From Prorocentrum cordatum (taxonomy: Eukaryota > Sar > Dinophyceae > Prorocentrales > Prorocentraceae): 64,000 nt of DNA. The notes beneath the pieces were generated by a model that worked only from the letters and a program-made list of their open reading frames with translations, ran no database searches and had not been told where the DNA came from. The stretch lies in contig CAUYUJ010001359.1 in the NCBI GenBank assembly GCA_963575745.1, positions 466,018 to 530,017 of the forward strand, given 5' to 3'. Made by a program: the position numbers and the translations under genes. Of the stretch, positions 55,436 through 64,000 are shown piece after piece (positions within the stretch are counted from its first letter, which is position 1; the number at the start of each line of letters is the position of its first letter).

Positions 55436-55490
55436 CAGGAGCAGGAGAAGGAGGAGAAGGAGGAGGAGGAGGAGGAGGACCAGAGTACAC
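55020..55490 (+). repeat. GGA microsatellites with a GCA run, within RPL23A intron 1
   Basis: GGA repeats at 55020-55136 and 55315-55390, a GCA run (55394-55432) and GGA again to 55482. All plus frames are open, giving poly-Glu, poly-Gly or poly-Arg. Confidence 0.9.
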
Positions 55491-55879
55491 CTAGGATGAA
55501 TCAACGCTGCCGCCGCACTCCCTCACGTCCGATGTCCCCTCCCCATCGTTCCCTACAACCGTTCCTTTGCATTGCAGGAGAAGCGCCGCCTTGAGAGACG
55601 AGCGTCCCACGGATCCGCCATTCAGGCGAAGGCCCCGTTCTGCACAGGGAATTGGCCGCCATCCCCGCTCGGATAAGATCGGGGGCGACCAAGAGGAGGG
55701 TGATGACTGGGGGGGCGGGGTGGATATCATGGCGGGGGCCATGATATCTCCCCAGATGTCATGGCGCCTCTTCTTGTCTCAATACGTCCCAGCCCCCCCC
55801 CCCCCGCTGGGCCGCGCACACGCCGCTGGTCATGATTTGCGCCCCCCCCCCTCTTGGACGCCCCCTTCTTGGCCGCCCG

Positions 55880-56182
55880 CGAGAAGTGCCAAAAGGTAGC
55901 ATAGCAGGTTTCAAGGACGCGTCCAGCGAGACAAAGAACGCACCCTGCATCCGTGTAGTCGCTGCGCGAAAATTCATCAATGTAGCGTAGAATGGCTTTC
56001 ATAAGTGATGATGGCCCCACTTTGAAATTGAACTGACATATGTCCGTGTGACTGTTGCGCATGGTTTGTACAGTTATGCTTCTGGTCATCCAGTCTGAAG
56101 AGGTCTCAAGGTAAAATGCCACTTCTGGCAAGGAGCCTCTCTCCATCCTGTAATTGTCGGATAGTTTAAGCTTTGTCATCAT
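55880..56182 (-). CDS. Hypothetical exon antisense within RPL23A intron 1
   Basis: This low-GC stretch on the minus strand starts at ATG 56182 and reads TKLKLSDNYRMERGSLPEVA, FYLETSSDWMTRSITVQTMR, SHTDICQFNFKVGPSSLMKA and ILRYIDEFSRSDYTDAGCVL, with ordinary amino-acid composition and no repeats. After about 55880 the frame enters GC-rich, simple sequence, where an exon boundary is likely. No family is recognised. The contrast in base composition with its neighbours, also seen at 40016-40501 and 47925-48386, is the main evidence for coding. Confidence 0.4.
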
Positions 56183-56397
56183 TGATGGTGGGAAAGCTTC
56201 AGTCGAAGCGCCTGGCCCGCCCTACCGACAAGATTTGCAGTGCGACCTTGGGGAGTTTCTTCTGGGGGGGGAGAGGAGAAGGAGAAGGAGGCGGAGGGCA
56301 GACGGAGGGGGAGGTGGGGGAGGAGGAAGCTGAATGGGGCAGGATTGAGGGGAGGCTTAGGGGTGGAGGTTTGGGGGAACGTCGAAAAGGTAATTTC

Positions 56398-57310
56398 TCC
56401 TCCTCCTGCTCCTCCTCGTTCTCCTCCTCCTTCTCTCCCCCTCCTCCCTACTCCTCGTAGTCCTTTTCATCTCCCTCCTCCCCGGCATGCTACTACTGGT
56501 CCAATTCTTGATGTTGCTCTTGTTGATCGTATTCCTCCTCCTCCTCCTCGAGCTTGTATGTTGTTATTTGTGTTGTTTTTGTTGTTGTTTCTCTCTCTCT
56601 CTGTTTCTCTCCCTCTCAATCTCCGTCTCTCTCTCTCTCTCTCTCCATCTCTCTCTCTCTCTCTATCGCGCCCCTCTGGCTCGTCCTCATTCTGGCGTTT
56701 TTCCTCCTACTCATCCCTCTTGGTCTTCCCTTGCCTGGTCCTCCTCCCCATTGCTCCTCTGCCTGCATATCCTTCCGGGTTCTCCCGCGCCCCCCTGATT
56801 CTCCCGACTGCCCCCGCTCTCTCCTCGCCTCCCCTCCCCGTTTGCTCTCCTCCTCCTCCTCTTCCTCCTCCTCCTCCTCCTCGCCTCGCCTCCTCCTCCT
56901 TCTCCTCCTCCTCCTCCTCCTCCTCCTCCTCCTCCTCCTCGCCTCGCCTCGCCTCGCCTCGCCTCGCCTCGCCTCGCCTCGCCTCGCCTCGCCTCGCCTC
57001 GCCTCGCCTCCTCCTCGCCCTCCTCCTCCTCCTCCTCCTTCTCCTCCTCAACCTCCTCCTCCTCCTCCTCCTCCTCCTCCTCCTCCTCCTCACATCGCCT
57101 CGCCTGGCCTCGCCTCGCCTTGCCTTGCCTCGCCTTGCCTGCCTTGCCTTGCCTTGCCTTGCATTCCCTCCTTCTCCTCCTCTACCTGCCTCGCCTCGCT
57201 GCGCCGCCTCCTCCATTTTCCTCCTCCTCCTCCTCCTCCTCCTTTTCCTCCTCCTCCTCCTCCTCCTCCTCCTTTCCTGCTCTCCTCTTTGGCTCCTCCC
57301 CCCCCCACAC
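56398..57310 (+). repeat. Long pyrimidine tract with CGCCT pentamer array
   Basis: CTC repeats (56398-56470, 56845-56937, 57015-57092, 57220-57280), CTCT repeats (56588-56670) and a near-perfect pentamer TCGCC array (56938-57009) give about 900 bp of mostly pyrimidines leading directly to the exon 2 acceptor of RPL23A. It probably serves as an extended polypyrimidine tract. Confidence 0.85.
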
Positions 57311-57316
57311 CCCGAG

Positions 57317-57492
57317 GCCGCCGCCGCCGCGGAGCCCGCCGTCGAGGGCGGCAGCAAGGGCTCCAAGAAGGCGTCCAAGGTGGCCAAGGCCGTGAAGAAG
57401 ACTGTGGCGCGGAAGCAGAAGAAGGTGCGCACGAACGTGCACTTCTTCCGGCCGAAGACCCTGATCAAGAAGAGGGACCCCAAGTATGCCAG
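57317..57492 (+). CDS. RPL23A: RPL23A split gene, coding exon 2
   Basis: Ribosomal protein L23a of the large cytosolic subunit (universal uL23 family, which binds 23S/28S-type rRNA near the exit tunnel). The exon codes for a short Ala-rich start (AAAAEPAVEGG), the basic eukaryote-specific extension ([20 protein letters not shown]) and the beginning of the core ([19 protein letters not shown]). It follows an AG at 57315-57316 and ends CCAG before a GA donor at 57493. From GAG 57344 on, it differs from the intronless copy by four synonymous changes only. The two-base phase at its end is completed by the first base of exon 3. Confidence 0.85.
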
Positions 57493-57824
57493 GAGCCCCC
57501 ACCGACCCCCCTCTTGGCGGAGGGCGAGGTCGAGACCACGGCAATTGGCCTCTTCGGAGGGGGGCCCTTTTTTGCCACGGGTCGGACGCAGCTCGGAAAA
57601 TTGGTGCGTCTGGACACTGGGAGGGGTCCAGGGTCCGATTTTCAGATGTTCTAGAAGTGACCCTGGCCCAAGATGCCCCCATGATTTCCGAGGCGGCCCC
57701 CACGACAGCACCCCTCACGAGGCCCAGAGGGCCCCGGGGGCTCCGATACGGAGCGAAAAGCTGGGGGCACCTTTTGGCCAGGGGACACCTTGAGCAACCC
57801 CCGAGATTTTGAGCTGCAGTCGGC

Positions 57825-58112
57825 TCACTTCGGCGTGCTCCGACCCGCTGTGTTGCCCAAAGATTCTCCCCTGACGGGAGCTTTCCGGAACGCTCTGAGA
57901 AGGCCGCGGCGCCCGAGACATCTTCAGAACCGCCGGATCTGAGGTATTCTCGATCTATCCTCACCGGGATTCGTCCTCGTCCTGGATTCGTTTTACAGGG
58001 GGCCGATTCTGCCGTCGTCTCAGTTCGTCGTGCTCCGATCTGCTCTGCTGCCCAGAGATTCTCCGCTCCTGGGAGCCGCGCCTGGCCAGAGAGAGAGAGA
58101 GAGAGAGAGAGC
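57825..58112 (+). repeat. Direct duplication in RPL23A intron 2 and GA run
   Basis: CACTTCGGCGTGCTCCGACC, CGCTGTGTTGCCCAAAGATT, CTCCCCTGACGGGAG is echoed 200 bp downstream by CAGTTCGTCGTGCTCCGATC, TGCTCTGCTGCCCAGAGATT, CTCCGCTCCTGGGAG. The second copy is followed by a GA dinucleotide run (58089-58111). Confidence 0.7.
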
Positions 58113-58695
58113 TCGTGCTCGTCGGCCGTGCTCGTGCAGGCCACCCTCTGCGCCGCTCCTCTGCCGGCGGGTATCGCCGCCGCCGCTTCTGGAGGCAACC
58201 CTGGGGAGGGTCAAAACCCGTGCCTTTCTCAGAATCGACCACCCGCTTGGGACGTCCCCATATTTCATGTTCCTGGCGCGTGCGCAGTCAGAGGCTGGTC
58301 CGTCTTCACGCTCCACTACCGTCAACACATCAGTCCAGATAAAGGCTGGCCGAACTTCCACATGTTGCTGTCGCTCCTGTGTTTAGGGGCAACGATAGGG
58401 GGTAGGCATGGGGGTGGACGCATCGAATTCCGATCGCCGATTGATCGCCGATAGGGGCCCGATAGCCCCACCCCGCCCAGGAACGTGCGGATTTGCTATC
58501 GGGGACCTATCGCCGATTCCAGGTCGATGTTTCCCTCCCTATGCCGATTCCAGATCGATGTTTCCCAAGTGTGTCCCAAGTGTTGTTTCAACACGCTTCG
58601 CTATGTTCCCCGGCTCAAGCCAGGTAGGCTCAATACTCGGTTTCGGAAAGCTCTCCACGCTGCCTGGGGAAACGCCAGCCTGGCCAGCAGCAGCG

Positions 58696-59163
58696 ATGGG
58701 CAAGAAGGGCACTGAGGCTCCCCCCGCCGAGGGCGGCAGCAAGGGTTCCAAGAAGGCGTCCAAGGTGGCCAAGGCCGTGAAGAAGACCGTGGCGCGGAAG
58801 CAGAAGAAGGTGCGCACGAACGTGCACTTCTTCCGGCCGAAGACCCTGATCAAGAAGAGGGACCCAAAATATGCCAGGAAGTCCGTGGCCCAGCGGGACA
58901 AGATGGACAAGTACCGGATCATCCAGTGCCCAGTGACGACCGAATCGGCCATGAAGAAGATCGAGGAGATCAACACCCTCGTATTCTTGGTGGACATCCA
59001 GGCGACAAAGTGCAAGATCAAGCAGGCCGTGAAGGAGATGTACGACGTGCAGTGCGCCAAAGTGAACACCCTCATCCGGCCCGACGGCAGGAAGAAGGCT
59101 TACGTCCACCTGACCCAGGACTACGACGCGCTCGACGTGGCGAACCGCATCGGCATCATCTGA
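58696..59163 (+). CDS. RPL23A: RPL23A, complete intronless (retroposed) copy
   Basis: A 155-residue uL23 protein from ATG 58696 to TGA 59161-59163, full length compared with other eukaryotic L23a (about 155 residues). It has the basic N-terminal extension ([20 protein letters not shown]), [18 protein letters not shown], the core strands ([40 protein letters not shown]) and the rRNA-contacting C-terminus ([30 protein letters not shown]). The start is chosen by homology; the frame is open upstream but with unrelated sequence. All introns of the split copy are missing exactly at their junctions. Only synonymous changes distinguish it from the split exons after codon 11, so it appears to be under selection and is probably functional. 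Confidence 0.95.
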   Translation: MGKKGTEAPPAEGGSKGSKKASKVAKAVKKTVARKQKKVRTNVHFFRPKTLIKKRDPKYARKSVAQRDKMDKYRIIQCPVTTESAMKKIEEINTLVFLVDIQATKCKIKQAVKEMYDVQCAKVNTLIRPDGRKKAYVHLTQDYDALDVANRIGII

Positions 59164-60244
59164 GCGTCGTCTGGCGGCGCCCCGCAGACCTCAGGTGTGG
59201 AGGAGAGCCCGCAAGCCACAACAAAATCAAATGTGCCACACGTGTTCCAGCCGCTTGCGGCAAACCCCCGCCTCCGTCTACTCGCAGCGTTGGAGCACAG
59301 TGAGGCTGGTTCTATCGAGCTTTCCAAGAGAGCCTTGGCAGAAACATACGCAGCGCGCTACGCTGCTGTAGCAGGGCGTGGCCTTCGCGTTGCATGGGAG
59401 CATTTCTTCGGGCGTTGATTCGAGATTTTGGTCTTTGGGTTTTATTATGAGCATTTGTGGTCCACCTGGGGGCACGTGGGGGACCTCTTGAGGTCCGTGC
59501 GGGCCATCTTGGGCACGCGATGGTTCTACCGAGCTCTCCCGAGGATTCTCGGTAGAGCCCTCTATGGGGCTGTCTCGGCGGATATGCTTCAGTCCTGGAG
59601 GATTCTCGAGCTGTCTAAGCTGTCTTGGGCCGGCATGGTCACGTTGGCGGGGCATCTCGGAGCCGTCGTGGGGCTGCCTGGAACCTTCACGACTACCATA
59701 CATTCGTTTCGCAACAGTAGAGCGTGGATTGGTTCAGGAATTACTTGCTGCGGCGCGCGACCGCAAGAATTGTGACGGTCATTAATACTGCAATACTGTA
59801 GGCCCAGGCGCGGACACCCTTGAGAGACAAATCTTAAGTTGGAGACGAGTTCGAATAAGAATTGCCAGGGTTAGCAAGGCGTAACAGGTACACTGGGGCC
59901 CGCATCAGAATTGGATTCGAGAGGATTTCGGATAAGATGTGCCAGCAGCCAGAAAGGAGTATGCAAAATGCCAGGATGCCCAGAGCCTCGGGCACCAGCC
60001 GGGACACCCTTCTGGATGTTCCCCCCCCTCTCCTTTTTCGGCACACGACCCCCTCTTCTCGGACCCCTTTGAGGAGGCCTCTAATGCTTCGGGTAGGAGA
60101 TTGACTACAGAACTGATGCACCCCGAAACTGATTTGGTCTTCGGGTTACGAAAATACGCAGAATTCCCGTAGACCCACGAGAGTAGACGAGACACCAGTT
60201 TTGGGATATATCAATTTTGTAGTCCATCTCCTACGGCCGGACCG

Positions 60245-60385
60245 AGGTCGCCTCGGGAAGGGTAACCTACTGTTCTCCGTGTTTGTTGGATGTTCTTTGC
60301 ATCTTAGTGGAGGGTGCCCTCGAATGTGCTTCACGTTGGCTGGTGGAGGATCTCGTGTTCTTGGAGGATGTTCGTATGTCCTGGG
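60245..60385 (+). repeat. Dispersed repeat A, copy 3
   Basis: Same motif order as 1315-1440 and 18405-18545: TGTTCTCCGTGTTTGTTGGA, CTTTGCATCTTAGTGG, GAGGGTGCCC, TCGTGTTCTTGGAGGATG. It is the most diverged of the three. Confidence 0.65.
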
Positions 60386-60604
60386 TCTGGCCGTACTCTC
60401 TGATGCTGCAGTTCGCCCTCCTGTGCCAAGTCCCGCCCCGATCCCGCCCGTGAGCACGCACGAGTAACCCCCCCACCGCTTGCAGCGAGCGCCCGCCGAG
60501 AGGGTGTGGGGCCCAAGGGATGCTCCACGGTGGCCCAGGGCCTGGGAGGACTCCCTTCACACGCACAGCTTCTGGAAGAAGTGGAATCAGAAGAGGAGTA
60601 AGAA

Positions 60605-60760
60605 GATCAGGAGGGGAAAAACACGCAGACACATATACACGCCGATTCCCAGGAAAGTATGGAAAGTATGGGAAGTGGCGGGGAAGACGGACATGCAGAG
60701 AATATGGAACAATATGTGGAATCTAGATACGTTCGTCTACATATTGGCGTGTCCCTGGGT
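60605..60760 (+). repeat. Dispersed repeat B, copy 2
   Basis: ATCAGGAGGGGAAAAACACG, CCCAGGAAAGTATGG, GGGAAGTGGCGGGGAAGACG, GAGAATATGGAACAATATG matches copy 1 at 794-955. Confidence 0.7.
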
Positions 60761-60998
60761 CCATGCAGAAGACACGCAATAAGCATAAACTCTCGGAGGT
60801 CCGCGAGGATTTCTTGGGCCGGCGCTTGATCGCCCCCCCGGTGCGCGGAGCGCGCCGGGGGCGGCACCAGAGGCGTTGCCAGCGGGGTCCAGCGCCGATC
60901 CAAGACACCCGCGCGGAGCTCAGAAAGTTGTATGTCTGTGCAGTGTGGTGTTCTTCGATGCTGTGCTTCCTCCTCCGCTCTCTCCCTCCTGCCCCGAG

Positions 60999-61086
60999 GA
61001 AGTCCGTGGCCCAGCGGGACAAGATGGACAAGTACCGGATCATCCAGTGCCCCGTGACGACCGAGTCGGCCATGAAGAAGATCGAG
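60999..61086 (+). CDS. RPL23A: RPL23A split gene, coding exon 3
   Basis: 88 bases code for the end of an Arg codon followed by [20 protein letters not shown] and TESAMKKIE, matching the intronless copy at every residue with two synonymous changes. It is preceded by CCCCGAG (AG at 60997-60998) and ends ATCGAG before a GA donor (GATTGG, 61087). Joined to exon 2 it restores the AGG Arg codon, and to exon 4 it continues in phase zero. The 1.2-kb intron behind it holds purine-rich sequence and unremarkable frames. Confidence 0.88.
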
Positions 61087-62291
61087 GATTGGAGGAGGAG
61101 GAAAATAGGATGAGGCGGAGCAGGAGGTGGATGAGCAGAAAGGGGAGGGGAGAGGAAGTGGTAGCTGGAGGAGGAACATGAGGAGGGGGAACCAAGTAAA
61201 TGAGGGACCGAAGAGGCCGGGAACGGGAGGAGACGCCAGCGCAGGAGAGGCAGTGGAAGGAGGGGCCAGTATATGCGGGAGGAATGCAATAGAAGAGGAC
61301 ATAGGTGGGGGTGGAAGCGGTCGCGGAGGGAGAGAAAGAGAATGAGAAGGATCAAGAGGAGGCAGAGGCGGAGGCAGAGGCGGAGGAATAGGAGTTGGAG
61401 GTAGAGGAGGATGAGAGGCAGGACGTAAGAGGGCGGCAGTCACATGGGCTTGGCAAGGCAAGGCCGACGATAAGGACAGCGTCGCTCGCGAATGTCTGTA
61501 TCCTCCGCCAGAGGGCTCGAGGAAGGGGAATACGGTGACTTTCGCAGAGTGGTGTGAGGAAGGTGGAGGATAGCAAAGAAAGATCATCAACGTGATGGAG
61601 GTAAAAGTGGATTAGGAGGGCTGAGGGGGGGTTGGGGCGTGGGCTGCGAGAATATGGGAGTGAGCGGATTTGCACCCAAGGTCGTTGCATCGCTCTTTGA
61701 TGAATGCGTCGACGAGCAGAGGGTGCGTGGCAGGATGGAGGTGATGGTGGTGGTGGCTGGCTCTGGCGGTGGTGGTGGTGACGGTGACTCAGCTTCGCAT
61801 CAATTATCAGAGCAGATGTTGAAGCGGATGGACAGGTAGTTCTTTTCCCGTTGATAGTGTGTCGGGGGATCATTTCCGTTGACAGGGTCTCTGGGGGTTA
61901 CGGTCAGGAATGTTTGTTTAGCGCTTAACGTATCGTGCCGCGGGTTCTGGCACGTCCCAGTCACCAAGCATCATCGTTCCGAGGTGTTTTTAGCCTGCCG
62001 CCATCTTGCCAGGTCTCCAGACCTGGCATGTCGCGATGGCTGCCGCCGCGACACGCTGAGCAAGAGCTGTATCGCTACAGCCGGTCCTTGAACTCCGTGC
62101 ACCCTCTCGTGTAGGCCGACCTCCTGTCACCCGTGCAGCGCACGTCAGCGTGTGACAGCGTCTCTTGCAATGCGCGTTGTTGCTATGTTGGCTCTCCTCC
62201 TCACCCTGCCCAGGCGCGCCTGAGCGCGCCGCTTTGGGGCCAGGCCCGCCGCTGCCGGTCAGCAGACAGCTCTGCCCGCCTGTCCTCCGAG

Positions 62292-62387
62292 GAGATCAAC
62301 ACTCTCGTCTTCCTGGTGGACATCCAGGCGACCAAGTGCAAGATCAAGCAGGCCGTGAAGGAGATGTACGACGTGCAGTGCGCCAAG
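62292..62387 (+). CDS. RPL23A: RPL23A split gene, coding exon 4
   Basis: 96 bases, exactly 32 codons, give [20 protein letters not shown] and [12 protein letters not shown], identical in protein to the intronless copy with five synonymous changes. The acceptor is CTCCGAG (AG at 62290-62291) followed by G, and the exon ends GCCAAG before a GC donor (GCGTCT, 62388) and a CTC tract. The remaining 33 codons ([12 protein letters not shown] and onward) are not found between here and 64000, so the last exon should lie beyond the window. Confidence 0.88.
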
Positions 62388-64000
62388 GCGTCTTCCTTCC
62401 TCCTCCTTCTCCTCCTCCTCCTTCTCCTCCTCCTCCTTCCCCCCATTCCTCGCTTCGTTCCCTCGTCCCCTCACTCCAACTCGAACGGTAGCACTGCGAT
62501 ACGTAATTATCAGCATGTGTAGCATGGCAAACACGCGGGTCGAGGGTGCTATCCATGGGCGTTTGGCTCAAGGGTGGCCACCACAGCTATCGCTTTACAA
62601 CGCTCTACGATTAAACATAAACACATATCGTTCCACCAACTGCCGTCATGGCCCGCGAGGCACGCTGCCTTGTCCTTGGCTGTCGCTCTACATCGTCATC
62701 GGCGATTTCCCGCTCTACAATCCGATCTACGTCTATGCTGCTGATGCTCTTCGCCGAGGCAGGCGCCGCATCTTCAGGGAACAGCGGGGCCAAACCGGCC
62801 CAGCCGCCATCGCGGGCACAAGAACACGAGTACAGCTGCCACAACCAGTACGAGACCAACAAGGACGGCGCCCCCCGCTTCTTCTTTCCCGAGCTGGTTC
62901 GAACTATGTTCGACAGTGTCGGATCGTCCTCGTCGCCACAGCCCCCTCTTGGGGGGGGCCTTTTGATGTCAAGCAGTCGCGCGAAACGACACATCCGCGG
63001 CGACGGCGCAGGATCCCGAGCTAAGCGCAACTGCGTTGCGACAGCCCGAGGGAGACAAGGACCAAAACGTTTCGCCTCCATTGCGCTCGCTTGGCTATGT
63101 CAAGCAGACGTTAGGTTCGACGGTCCCGTCGTCGGCGGTGGCCGAACGTCCCGAGCCAAAAGCAGCTATGTTGCTAGAGCCGGGGGAAGCACGCGCAGGA
63201 AAGAACGAGACTGCTCAGGAGTGTCGGGCAATTGTGTTGCCCGCCTGCCGAGGGAATGTCGCACGAGTCTGGGGTTGCCCGCTGTTGCTTCCCCGGGACA
63301 CACTCTCAACGTTCCCAACGCACTCCCTGTACCATGACAGACCTGGATCCCCATGCGTGTTCTTGATTCTCATCCAAGTGGCACTGCGCCGACGAGCTGG
63401 AGCGCCACCACGTAGCGGGACGCTCCGAACGCAACCTGCAAGCCAATCGCGCGACAGAAGGGAAGACCCAATGCGCTGATGGGGAGGGGCGCGCCAGAGA
63501 CCGACACCCACGGCAGCTGCGAGGATCGCTACCTGAGTATCGCCGCTGGCGCTTGCCAGGGCTGTCGCGCCTCCACGACACCCGGATGGGGCCCCAGTCC
63601 GGATGGAAGTCCATCGGGATCGGAGTCGGGTTGGCCCCCCTTTTTGCTGAACAGAATTTGCTAACGGCGTGTCTTCATATATTCAATTCAAGTAGCTCCA
63701 TCACTGCAGGTGCCCTGGCCCAGTTCCCCTCCAGCGTACCTCCCGGGAGCAGCATCATATGCGCGCCGGCGCTATTGCAAACGCTAGCGGCAAGGGGCTC
63801 GTTGCCAGCGGTGCAGTTTGCGCGTTGCGCGTTGCCGGCTACGCGCGTGCCGTCGAGAGCCCGTTGCGTATAGTGTTGCCAGCGTTTCCAGCCAGACAGT
63901 CGAAGCCCACCGGTTCGCGTCCGCCGCACATCACGTTGTCAACGTCGTTGCGAATGTTGCTGCCGCGACAACGAGGGCCCCAGCTTGCGTCCAGCGCACA
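62388..64000. other. RPL23A intron 4 or downstream sequence, nothing recognised
   Basis: After a CTC tract (62393-62440) there are frames on both strands without recognisable domain. A few short repeated words (GTTGCCAGCG, GCGTTGC) appear near 63780-63840. I searched by eye for the missing RPL23A C-terminus and did not find it. Confidence 0.4.

Larger units (their letters stand above)
57493..60998 (+). other. RPL23A intron 2 (GA-AG) containing an RPL23A retrocopy
   Basis: 3.5 kb between exons 2 and 3. It starts GAGCCC and ends CCCCGAG before G. It contains a local duplication (57825-58090), the complete intronless RPL23A copy (58696-59163), a GGCC/TCTTGG-like stretch (59455-59690) and dispersed repeats A and B (60245-60760). 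The stretch 59700-60240 holds nothing recognised. Confidence 0.75.

Noticed and set aside
62388-64000. Last RPL23A exon within the window.
   Set aside because: I looked for codons of [12 protein letters not shown] and [12 protein letters not shown] on the plus strand and saw none; the exon is presumably beyond 64000.

Overview
The window looks like nuclear DNA of a dinoflagellate; the genus cannot be fixed from what I see. The main evidence is two exact copies of the 22-nt dinoflagellate spliced leader (SL, starting TCCGTAGCC and ending GGCTCAAG), at 11245-11266 and 25728-25749. Supporting evidence is an RPL23A gene whose introns start with GC or GA instead of GT and end AG followed by G, sparse genes, and a very heavy load of micro- and minisatellites with long pyrimidine/purine strand bias. 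There is no operon structure, and no bacterial or viral gene set.

Layout. 0-8 kb: GC-rich dispersed repeats, a 1.9 kb GAT array, purine/pyrimidine tracts and a diverged minisatellite. 8.08-8.5 kb: tail of a dead LINE. 8.7-10.9 kb: a GCCAGC-type array punctuated by hairpins. 11.25-16.03 kb: an almost complete LINE (LINE-1) that starts at a spliced leader and is bounded by an 18-bp direct repeat. 16-24.4 kb: mostly repeats, including an Asp-rich open frame and a diverged tandem duplication. 24.5-25.3 kb: minus-strand RNase H relic of another LINE. 25.71-32.0 kb: a second SL-headed LINE (LINE-2: zinc finger ORF1, endonuclease, gutted RT, RNase H) bounded by a 15-bp direct repeat and sitting directly against a third LINE (LINE-3, 32.0-35.85 kb). 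36-53 kb: dispersed GGCCGTCTTGG-type repeats with a 1.43-kb segmental duplication, a 77-bp satellite, CATA arrays, and two low-GC open frames (40.0 and 47.9 kb) that look like exons of membrane proteins.

53.5-62.4 kb holds the only gene I can name with confidence: ribosomal protein L23a (RPL23A), twice. One copy is split into at least four coding exons (53584-53595, 57317-57492, 60999-61086, 62292-62387) with its last exon beyond the window. The other is a complete intronless 155-codon copy at 58696-59163, lying inside the second intron of the first. Over the 111 codons compared, all eleven differences are synonymous.

The common theme is RNA-mediated copying of trans-spliced transcripts: two LINEs begin exactly at an SL beside a target-site duplication, and a processed ribosomal-protein copy sits inside its apparent parent gene. 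This suggests that SL-capped mRNA is the template that is reinserted. The boundaries, motifs and splice junctions are read directly from the sequence; the mechanism is inference.
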